Below, piece after piece: positions 14,715 through 20,438 of a stretch of 20,438 bases of DNA. The stretch comes from an uncultured Eubacterium sp. (GTDB taxonomy: Bacteria > Bacillota > Clostridia > Lachnospirales > Lachnospiraceae). Under the pieces are notes generated by a model. That model saw only the letters and a program-made list of their open reading frames with translations, had not been told where the DNA came from and ran no database searches. Numbering within the stretch: the first letter of the stretch is position 1; every line of letters begins with the position of its first letter. The stretch is taken from contig CAMODP010000009.1 of the NCBI GenBank assembly GCA_946611445.1, positions 1 through 20,438 of the forward strand, read 5' to 3'. The translations under genes were made by a program, and so were the position numbers.

Positions 14715-16154
14715 ATGAACTATCCGATGATTCGGTTTGTTCTGTCCTGGGTGCTGAAGGTTGAGGGACTTCTGCTCTTGCTGCCCTGCCTGATCTCTGT
14801 TGTTTTCAGAGAGCGGGAAGGCATGATCTATCTGGGAGTGGCTGCCGCGGCCATCCTTGTGGGAGAGTTCGTGTCCTGGTTCAGGCCGGAGAACAGGGAG
14901 ATTTACCAAAAGGAAGGCTTTGTTGCCGTGGGCCTGGCCTGGCTTCTGATGAGCTGCTACGGGGCAGTTCCCTTTGTGCTCACGCATGAAATCCCGGACT
15001 ATATCAATGCGCTGTTTGAGGTCGTATCAGGCTTCACGACGACAGGGTCGACGATCCTGACGGATGTGGAAGCCCTGTCCCACACGTCGCTGCTCTGGCG
15101 AAGCCTGACACACTGGGTGGGCGGCATGGGCGTCCTGGTGTTTATCCTGATGCTGATTCCGGGCCAGAATGGGTCGCATATGAACCTGATGCGCGCGGAG
15201 AGCCCCGGCCCCGATGTGACAAAGTTCGTTCCCCGTGTCCGGAATACGGCAATCCTGCTGTATAAAATCTATCTGGCGATGACAGTCCTCCAGATGGCTG
15301 TTCTGCTGCTGACCGGGATGCCCTGGTTTGACACGGTCTGTATCACATTCGGAACGGCCGGAACCGGCGGGTTCGGCATTCTGAATTCCAGCTGCGCGGC
15401 ATATACACCGCTGCAGCAGTGGATCATCGCGATTTTCATGATTTCCTTCGGCGTGAACTTCGGCTTTTATTATCTCTGCCTGTGCAGGAAGCCGGGAGAG
15501 GCATTCCGTCTGGAAGAAGTGCGCTGCTATCTGGCTATCATCTTTGCCGCGGTTCTGGTGATTACATGGGATACACGGGTCTTGTACAGAGATCCGCTGC
15601 AGGGTTTGCGTGAAGCCTTTTTCCAGGTGGGCAGCATCATAACGACCACCGGATTCAGTACGGCTGATTTTGCTCTGTGGCCGGCGCTCTCGAGGACAAT
15701 CCTGATTGCGCTGATGATTATCGGAGCCTGTGCCGGCAGTACGGGAGGCGGCATTAAGGTGAGCCGCCTGGTTCTCGCGTTTAAGTCACTCCGGCAGGAA
15801 CTGTATCAGACCATCCATCCGCGCAGCGTACGCAAAATCCGTATGGACAACCGGCCTGTGGCTGATGTCACCATGCGCTCACTGTATGCCTATCTCGTCA
15901 CATATGTCCTGATTTTCGGTGTTTCTGTCATGATAATCAGCTTTGACGAGTATTCTTTTGAGACCAGCTTTACCGCGATAGCCGCGACGCTGAATAATAT
16001 CGGTCCGGGCATGGATGCTGTCGGTCCTGTGGAGAATTTCCTTCATTTCAGCGTGCTTTCCAAGCTGGTAATGATTTTTGATATGCTGGCCGGCCGGCTG
16101 GAACTGTTCCCGATGCTGATCCTTTTCTATCCCGGGACATGGAAGAAACACTGA
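14715..16154 (+). CDS. trkH: Trk potassium uptake channel subunit TrkH
   Basis: A 479-residue polytopic membrane protein of the TrkH/KtrB superfamily, the potassium-conducting subunit. Four pore-loop filter sequences are readable: GFTTTGST (from G106), FGTAGTGGFG (from F212), SIITTTGFST (from about 307) and AATLNNIGPG (from A423). Each carries the expected conserved glycine, with the fourth the most divergent, as is usual. The HWVGGMGV helix after the first loop and GSTGGGIKVSR are also family hallmarks. Length agrees with TrkH (about 480), not the shorter KtrB. Ribosome site AGAGGAAAAAG directly upstream. With TrkA it should form a complete Trk system for potassium uptake and osmotic or pH balance. 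Confidence 0.95.
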   Translation: MNYPMIRFVLSWVLKVEGLLLLLPCLISVVFREREGMIYLGVAAAAILVGEFVSWFRPENREIYQKEGFVAVGLAWLLMSCYGAVPFVLTHEIPDYINALFEVVSGFTTTGSTILTDVEALSHTSLLWRSLTHWVGGMGVLVFILMLIPGQNGSHMNLMRAESPGPDVTKFVPRVRNTAILLYKIYLAMTVLQMAVLLLTGMPWFDTVCITFGTAGTGGFGILNSSCAAYTPLQQWIIAIFMISFGVNFGFYYLCLCRKPGEAFRLEEVRCYLAIIFAAVLVITWDTRVLYRDPLQGLREAFFQVGSIITTTGFSTADFALWPALSRTILIALMIIGACAGSTGGGIKVSRLVLAFKSLRQELYQTIHPRSVRKIRMDNRPVADVTMRSLYAYLVTYVLIFGVSVMIISFDEYSFETSFTAIAATLNNIGPGMDAVGPVENFLHFSVLSKLVMIFDMLAGRLELFPMLILFYPGTWKKH

Positions 16155-16169
16155 CAAGGGAGACCATAT

Positions 16170-17234
16170 ATGAAAAGATGGGAAGATAATGTCCGCCGTG
16201 TGACACCGTACGTGCCCGGCGAGCAGCCGAAGCTGCAGAAAATGATCAAGCTGAATACGAATGAGAATCCCTATCCGCCTTCTCCCGAGGTTGAGAAAAC
16301 CCTCAGACAGATGGAGACAGACCAGATGCGTCTGTATCCGGATCCGGCAGCAGGAGAACTGGTCCGGGCGATTGCGGAATACTATGGCGTGAAGGAGTCG
16401 CAGGTTTTTGTGGGCGTAGGGTCAGACGACGTGCTGGCGATGGCTTTCCTGACCTTCTTCAACAGTGATGCGCCGATCCTTTTTCCGGACATCACCTATT
16501 CTTTCTATGATGTGTGGGCCGATACATTCCGCATTCCGTATCGGACGATCCCCCTGAATGACCGATTTGAGATCTGCCCGCAGGATTACCGGATGAATAA
16601 CGGAGGCATCATTTTTCCGAATCCGAACGCCCCTACAGGGGCGGTACTGCCCCTGGATGCCGTGGAACAGATCGTCAGCAGCAGTCCGGATTCCGTGGTA
16701 ATCGTGGACGAAGCCTATGTCGATTTCGGAGCGGAATCAGCAGTCGGACTGACTGCGAAGTATGACAACCTGCTTGTGGTGCAGACATTTTCAAAGTCCA
16801 GGTCCATGGCGGGCATGCGCATCGGGTTTGCCATCGGCAGCGAGATTCTCATCCGGTATCTGCAGGACGTCAAGTATTCTTTTAATTCATATACGATGAA
16901 CCGTACGGCGATCGCGCTTGGCGCCGCCGCCCTGCGGGACGATGCCTGGTTTCGTGAGACTGTCGCAAAGATTGAGGCCACGCGTGACCGCACGCAAAAG
17001 GAACTTCGCAGGATGGGCTTTTCGCTGCATGATTCCTGCGCCAACTTTGTCTTTGCCTCACACGGAGAAATGTCTGCCGCGGACATTTTCAGCGCGCTCA
17101 GAGAGAGGAATATCTTTGTGCGATACTTCAACCGGCCCCGGATTGATAATTATCTGCGGATCACCATCGGGACAGATGAAGAGATGGACCAGCTGTTTGC
17201 GGCGCTCCGGGAGATTCTGGGGCTTTCCGCGTGA
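16170..17234 (+). CDS. hisC: histidinol-phosphate aminotransferase
   Basis: A 354-residue class II-type PLP aminotransferase with HisC length and motifs: N-terminal KLNTNENPYPPSP, the phosphate-binding start of YPDP and GVGSDDVL, IFPNPNAPTG (normally NPNNPTG, so one Asn is Ala), VIVDEAYVDFG with the PLP-ring aspartate, PLP lysine K209 in TFSKSRSMAGMR, and C-terminal NYLRITIGT with the substrate-carboxylate arginine. It would convert imidazole acetol-phosphate to histidinol-phosphate with glutamate. No other his gene is here. It follows trkH by 15 nt with an AAGGGAG ribosome site, so it is probably read from the trkA promoter. Broader aromatic aminotransferase activity is possible. Confidence 0.9.
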   Translation: MKRWEDNVRRVTPYVPGEQPKLQKMIKLNTNENPYPPSPEVEKTLRQMETDQMRLYPDPAAGELVRAIAEYYGVKESQVFVGVGSDDVLAMAFLTFFNSDAPILFPDITYSFYDVWADTFRIPYRTIPLNDRFEICPQDYRMNNGGIIFPNPNAPTGAVLPLDAVEQIVSSSPDSVVIVDEAYVDFGAESAVGLTAKYDNLLVVQTFSKSRSMAGMRIGFAIGSEILIRYLQDVKYSFNSYTMNRTAIALGAAALRDDAWFRETVAKIEATRDRTQKELRRMGFSLHDSCANFVFASHGEMSAADIFSALRERNIFVRYFNRPRIDNYLRITIGTDEEMDQLFAALREILGLSA

Positions 17235-17268
17235 GTCAGCGTCAGCGGTAGATTTATGGCGGAAAAGA

Positions 17269-17277
17269 TGCTATGAT
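17269..17277 (+). promoter_or_regulatory. possible extended -10 element before the NYN gene
   Basis: TGC followed by TATGAT (17272-17277) fits an extended -10. The only -35 candidate at 17-nt spacing, TAGATT (17249-17254), matches 3 of 6. It lies in the 87-nt gap between hisC and the NYN gene, where no terminator is visible, so read-through from hisC is an alternative. Confidence 0.35.
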
Positions 17278-17321
17278 GAACGGGAGAGGGACCCCGCCGT
17301 CAGCTATGGGAGAAAAGATAC

Positions 17322-18149
17322 ATGGACAATGACCTGCGGTTCGCAGTACTGATCGACGCGGACAATGTGTCTGAGAAGTACATACGGATCATTCTTGAAG
17401 AAACAGCCAATAACGGCATAGCAACCTACAAAAGGATATACGGTGACTGGACCAGCCAGCGGATGGCAAAATGGAAAGGCGTGCTGCTGGATAATTCTAT
17501 CATCCCGATGCAGCAGTACAGCTATACCATCGGCAAGAACGCCACAGACTCCGCAATGATCATAGATGCGATGGATATTCTGTATTCCGGCAACGTGGAC
17601 GGGTTCTGCATCGTATCGTCGGACAGCGATTTTACCAGGCTGGTCGCAAGACTGCGCGAATCAGGCATGCAGGTGATCGGTATGGGCGAGAGCAAGACCC
17701 CGCAGCCTTTCATTTCTGCATGCAACCAGTTCAAGTATCTGGATCTGCTGCTGGAGCAGAAGATTGAAGAGGAGGCGGCGGCCGAAGCGGCAGTAGCCGC
17801 CAGAAACGCGAAAACCGCCGCCGGAAAGACTTCTGCAGCCAAGACCAGAACCAAGCAGCAGAAGGACCTGGAGAAGAAACGGCAGAAGGATCTGAACCGT
17901 GTGCGGAATACCATTGACGCGATTCTGGAGAAATTCTCCGATGATGACGGCTGGATTTTTTCCGGGAAGCTCGGCGACCAGCTGTCTAAACGGATGCCTG
18001 ATTTTGATGTGCGTAATTTCGGCTTTTCCAAGTTTACCTCTTTTATCAAGTCCCTGGGAAGCTACGAATACAACGAGATCCTGGACAACAACCACCAGAA
18101 ACAGATCTATTTCCGCCGGCGCGTCAAGGATGCGGACAAGACAAAATAA
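17322..18149 (+). CDS. NYN-domain putative ribonuclease with C-terminal OST-HTH/LOTUS domain
   Basis: A 275-residue two-domain protein. Residues 5-142 are a NYN (PIN-like, DUF88/LabA-type) domain with the acidic metal-site residues expected for an RNase: IDADN (D12, D14), NATDSAM (D76), IDAMD (D82, D85) and VSSDSDF (D101, D103). A lysine/alanine-rich linker (about 145-192) leads to an OST-HTH/LOTUS winged-helix domain (about 193-268), recognised by WIFSGKLGDQL and the RNFGFSKFTSFIKSL segment. LOTUS domains bind RNA, including G-rich or quadruplex RNA in eukaryotes, so a role in RNA decay or processing is likely. No target is indicated. GGGAGA (17308-17313) is the ribosome site. Confidence 0.9.
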   Translation: MDNDLRFAVLIDADNVSEKYIRIILEETANNGIATYKRIYGDWTSQRMAKWKGVLLDNSIIPMQQYSYTIGKNATDSAMIIDAMDILYSGNVDGFCIVSSDSDFTRLVARLRESGMQVIGMGESKTPQPFISACNQFKYLDLLLEQKIEEEAAAEAAVAARNAKTAAGKTSAAKTRTKQQKDLEKKRQKDLNRVRNTIDAILEKFSDDDGWIFSGKLGDQLSKRMPDFDVRNFGFSKFTSFIKSLGSYEYNEILDNNHQKQIYFRRRVKDADKTK

Positions 18150-18212
18150 AGAGCGCCTGCCGGCGTATTGACATGCAGGCACCCCTGGCAGGGAGCAGAA
18201 AGGATGCAGAAC

Positions 18213-19049
18213 ATGAAATTTACAAAAATGCATGGATGCGGAAATGACTATGTGTATGTGAATTGCTTCGAGGAGCAGGTGGCGGATCCGGGCAAGACCG
18301 CCGTCTTCGTCAGTGACAGGCATTTCGGGATCGGCGCTGACGGGCTGATCCTGATCAAACCGTCCGACGCGGCTGACTTTGAGATGGAGATGTATAACGC
18401 GGACGGTTCCAGAGGCGCCATGTGCGGCAACGGTATCCGCTGTGTGGCGAAATATGTCTATGACAACGGAATGACAGATAAGACAAGGATCACGGTGAAC
18501 ACCGGCAGCGGCGTGAAGACACTGGATCTTTCCGTAAAAGACGGAAAAGTGGAAACAGTCCGCGTCAATATGGGTACGCCTGAACTGACGGCCGGCAAAA
18601 TCCCGGTACTTGTAGATTCTGAGACGGCTGTAGAGGCCCCCATCCTGGCAGACGGCCGTGACTGGAAGTTCACGGCGGTATCCATGGGCAACCCGCATGC
18701 AGTCGTGTTTGTGGACAATCTTGACAGACTGCAGCTGGAGGTGACCGGACCGAAGTTTGAAAATCACTCCATGTTCCCGGACAGGGTCAACGCGGAATTT
18801 GTCAGAGTCGTTGATGACAAGACGATCGAGATGCGTGTCTGGGAGAGGGGTTCCGGTGAGACACTGGCCTGCGGTACGGGATCCTGCGCCGCAGCGGTTG
18901 CCGCCATCCTGAACGGGAAGGTCAGCGGCAACACCGTAACCGTGTGTCTGCGCGGAGGCACGCTGCAGATAGAGTGGGACCGCGAAGAAAACGCAGTCTA
19001 CATGACAGGACCGGCGACGACCGTGTTTACGGGAGAAATCGATATTTGA
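18213..19049 (+). CDS. dapF: diaminopimelate epimerase
   Basis: A 278-residue cofactor-independent epimerase converting LL- to meso-diaminopimelate for lysine and peptidoglycan synthesis. Both active-site cysteines are present: C71 in ADGSRGAMCGNGIRC and C220 in GSGETLACGTGSCA. The start is set at ATG 18213, giving the usual N-terminus MKFTKMHGCGND, with AAAGGA 8 nt upstream. ATG 18204 adds three residues and has GGGAG 8 nt upstream, so it is also possible. A TTG start further upstream at 18168 is unlikely. The 63-nt gap after the NYN gene holds a 6-bp stem (GCCTGC 18155-18160 / GCAGGC 18175-18180) with no T tract. The stop codon sits in a 6-bp hairpin loop (CGATAT 19040-19045 / ATATCG 19053-19058). 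Confidence 0.95.
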   Translation: MKFTKMHGCGNDYVYVNCFEEQVADPGKTAVFVSDRHFGIGADGLILIKPSDAADFEMEMYNADGSRGAMCGNGIRCVAKYVYDNGMTDKTRITVNTGSGVKTLDLSVKDGKVETVRVNMGTPELTAGKIPVLVDSETAVEAPILADGRDWKFTAVSMGNPHAVVFVDNLDRLQLEVTGPKFENHSMFPDRVNAEFVRVVDDKTIEMRVWERGSGETLACGTGSCAAAVAAILNGKVSGNTVTVCLRGGTLQIEWDREENAVYMTGPATTVFTGEIDI

Positions 19050-19071
19050 GAGATATCGGCCCGCACTGCAT

Positions 19072-20223
19072 TTACTGTGATGTGTCCGTGTACGAATCCA
19101 GAAAACTGTGGGATTCTCCGCGGAGGGTGTATCCGAGTACGGCATTCAGGTGAATGTTCTGCATGCTCTTGAAAATATTGCCTTCGACGTGCGGATTTGA
19201 TTTTTTCAGTTCGGCGATGAGGCGTTTTGTCTCCAGGCGTTTGGAGCCTTCGCCTCCGTGACCGTCAACAGAACAGGTGTCTGTGAAGTGGCATGCGCAG
19301 CGGATGAATTGCAGTCCGTTTGCGTCGCGCCACTTTTTTATATCTGCCTCCCGGATCAGATAGAGCGGCCGGATCAGTTCCATTCCTTCAAAATTGGTGC
19401 TGTGCAGCTTGGGCATCATGGTCTGCACCTGTCCGCTGTGCAGGATACTCATCAGGGTGGTTTCGATGACATCATCATAGTGATGTCCCAGAGCAATTTT
19501 GTTGCATCCGAGATCCTTTGCCTGCCGGTACAGATATCCGCGCCGCATTCTGGCGCAGATATAGCAGGGCGAGTGGTCGATGTGATCAACAGCATCGAAA
19601 ATCCTGGTTTCAAACATTGTGAGCGGAATGTCCAGCAAAGCGGCGTTTCCACGGATCATGCCCAATGTCGTGTCACTGTAGCCGGGATTCATGCACAGAT
19701 AAATGACATCAAAGGGGATTTTGTTGCGCCGCTTCAGCTCCTTAAACAGCATGGCCATCAGCATGGAATCTTTGCCGCCGGAGATACAGACAGCGATGCG
19801 GTCACCAGGCTGGATGAGATCATAGGTGTTTACGGCTTTCACGAATTTTCCCATCAGGTCACGGCGGAACTGCCTGCGCAGGCTCTTTTCAATCCCGTTC
19901 CGTCTCTCTTCATTCGCAGACTCTTTTTTCAGGATTTCCGCGAGCCATTTTCCGTATCCGCCCTCCAGATGCCATGCGCACCAGCCCCGGTCATCCAGCT
20001 CATCCGCAATCTCCCTGCTCAGCACGCCGAATGCACAGTAGAACACAAGCCGCCTGTCAGAGGGAAGAGAAAAATCTCCCGCCAGGAGCCGGTCCCTGCC
20101 CAGACTGACAGAACCGGGAATGGATCCCGTGTCCGCGGCCTCGTCATCGCGGATGTCAATTAACAGATAGGAATCAGCAGGCCATTCCTGCAGCTCTGCA
20201 GGCGTAACGCTGTGAAGACTCAT
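19072..20223 (-). CDS. rhodanese domain fused to a TtcA-like PP-loop tRNA thiolation enzyme
   Basis: A 383-residue fusion. Residues 1-100 are a rhodanese (sulfurtransferase) domain with LIDIRD and active-site loop CAFGVLSR, where C63 would carry the persulfide. Residues 110-370 are a PP-loop ATP pyrophosphatase of the TtcA group: SGGKDS (148-153), the CxxC pair in PCYIC (C220, C223), GHHYDDVIET, and further cysteines in RCACHFTDTC (C309, C311, C317). Two CxxC cysteines plus one later cysteine hold a 4Fe-4S cluster in TtcA. TtcA makes 2-thiocytidine in tRNA, and the fused rhodanese may deliver the sulfur. GGGAGGGA (20232-20239, read on the - strand) lies 8 nt before the ATG. Convergent with dapF, 22 nt between the stops. 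Confidence 0.88.
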   Translation of the reverse strand: MSLHSVTPAELQEWPADSYLLIDIRDDEAADTGSIPGSVSLGRDRLLAGDFSLPSDRRLVFYCAFGVLSREIADELDDRGWCAWHLEGGYGKWLAEILKKESANEERRNGIEKSLRRQFRRDLMGKFVKAVNTYDLIQPGDRIAVCISGGKDSMLMAMLFKELKRRNKIPFDVIYLCMNPGYSDTTLGMIRGNAALLDIPLTMFETRIFDAVDHIDHSPCYICARMRRGYLYRQAKDLGCNKIALGHHYDDVIETTLMSILHSGQVQTMMPKLHSTNFEGMELIRPLYLIREADIKKWRDANGLQFIRCACHFTDTCSVDGHGGEGSKRLETKRLIAELKKSNPHVEGNIFKSMQNIHLNAVLGYTLRGESHSFLDSYTDTSQ

Positions 20224-20262
20224 ACTGGCAGTCCCTCCCGAAAAAGATGTATTGCCAGTATA
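20222..20262 (-). promoter_or_regulatory. -10 box and 9-bp inverted repeat over the promoter and start of the rhodanese-TtcA gene
   Basis: ATACTGGCA (20222-20230) and TGCCAGTAT (20253-20261) are perfectly complementary with 22 nt between. On the - strand TATACT (20257-20262) is a good -10, and the ribosome site (20232-20239) lies between the arms. The -35 at 17-nt spacing (TTCCCT) is weak, which suggests an activated or repressed promoter. If transcription starts near 20250, the distal arm is not transcribed, so the repeat would work as a DNA operator more than as an RNA hairpin. Confidence 0.5.
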
Positions 20263-20314
20263 GACTCTTTTCTAAAAAAAGGGAAGAGTCAAAGGGGACG
20301 TTTCTGGTTGACTC
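20263..20314. repeat. overlapping hairpins resembling a REP/IS200-type element end
   Basis: GACTCTTTTC (20263-20272) pairs with GGGAAGAGTC (20281-20290) over 10 bp including two G-U pairs. GAGTCAA (20286-20292) also pairs perfectly with TTGACTC (20308-20314), with AGGGGACG as the start of the 15-nt loop. The middle arm is shared, so only one can form at a time. From memory, hairpins with an AAGGGGACG-type loop and variable arms are common in Bacillota genomes near IS200-like/RAYT transposases. I cannot confirm this copy is one. Confidence 0.45.
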
Positions 20315-20438
20315 ATTTTGTACAATTGAATTGCCATTTAATGTAGTAATATCGGACGTCGGCCAGGGTCAGTAATACCGTCTAGGCCTCAAGTCCTCCG
20401 GGCATAAGAAGTACTAAGCCCTCCTCAGTTCCCTTCAT
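20315..20438. other. right-edge segment, no identifiable gene
   Basis: AT-richer sequence (20315-20352), then 86 nt of mixed composition. On the - strand a frame is open from the window edge to a TAG at 20382-20384 (18 codons, MKGTEEGLVLLMPGGLEA). It could be the tail of a gene beyond the edge or chance. A short GGCC-bounded inverted repeat spans 20361-20388. I see no tRNA, terminator or recognised transposase sequence. Confidence 0.3.

Noticed and set aside
18168..18173. TTGACA sequence before dapF as a -35
   Set aside because: No acceptable -10 16-19 nt downstream (the region is GGGAGCAGAA).
17661..19145. 494-codon - strand frame across the NYN gene and dapF
   Set aside because: Antisense to two well-supported genes; its His/Cys/Arg-rich composition is a shadow of GC-rich coding sequence.

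Overview
The window looks like chromosome from a GC-rich member of the Clostridia, most likely Lachnospiraceae. This is inferred from gene content and style: a paired ABC exporter, a MoxR/DUF58/VWA/TPR cluster, a PgcA-type phosphosugar mutase, a TrkA/TrkH pair and a TtcA-like protein in a Bacillota-type context with strong purine-rich Shine-Dalgarno sites. Nearly all genes are on the + strand. The only clear - strand gene is at the right end, convergent with dapF.

Region by region. (1) 1-5285: the 3' end of one ABC exporter half, its full-length partner, a two-TM protein of unknown function, and an actin-fold (Hsp70-like) ATPase with a glycine-rich hydrophobic hairpin near its C-terminus. The four genes are packed tightly enough to be one operon. 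(2) 5317-7180: a single-gene unit for a phosphosugar mutase, with a near-consensus promoter and a very strong intrinsic terminator. (3) 7181-7912: about 730 bp with no credible gene but dense inverted repeats. It holds a hairpin module (7203-7290), a 280-bp multi-branched element ending in a T tract (7314-7592), and an inverted pair of imperfect repeats of about 77 bp (7614-7845). This is the least explained part of the window. (4) 7913-13243: a six-gene cluster coding for MoxR ATPase, DUF58 protein, a small membrane protein, two VWA membrane proteins and a TPR membrane protein. The order is that of the Bat (aerotolerance-type) operons. MoxR probably acts on the VWA proteins at the membrane. 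(5) 13224-17234: an extended -10 promoter buried in the end of the TPR gene drives trkA-trkH (potassium uptake), with hisC directly behind. (6) 17322-19049: a NYN-OST-HTH putative RNase and dapF (lysine/peptidoglycan precursor). (7) 19072-20223 on the - strand: a rhodanese domain fused to a TtcA-like PP-loop enzyme, probably for tRNA thiolation. Upstream of it lie a 9-bp inverted repeat over its -10 and start, and a hairpin resembling those of REP/IS200-type elements.

The strongest candidates for something undescribed are the structured intergenic block at 7181-7912, the membrane-anchored Hsp70-like ATPase with its neighbour, and the rhodanese-TtcA fusion with its promoter-proximal repeats.
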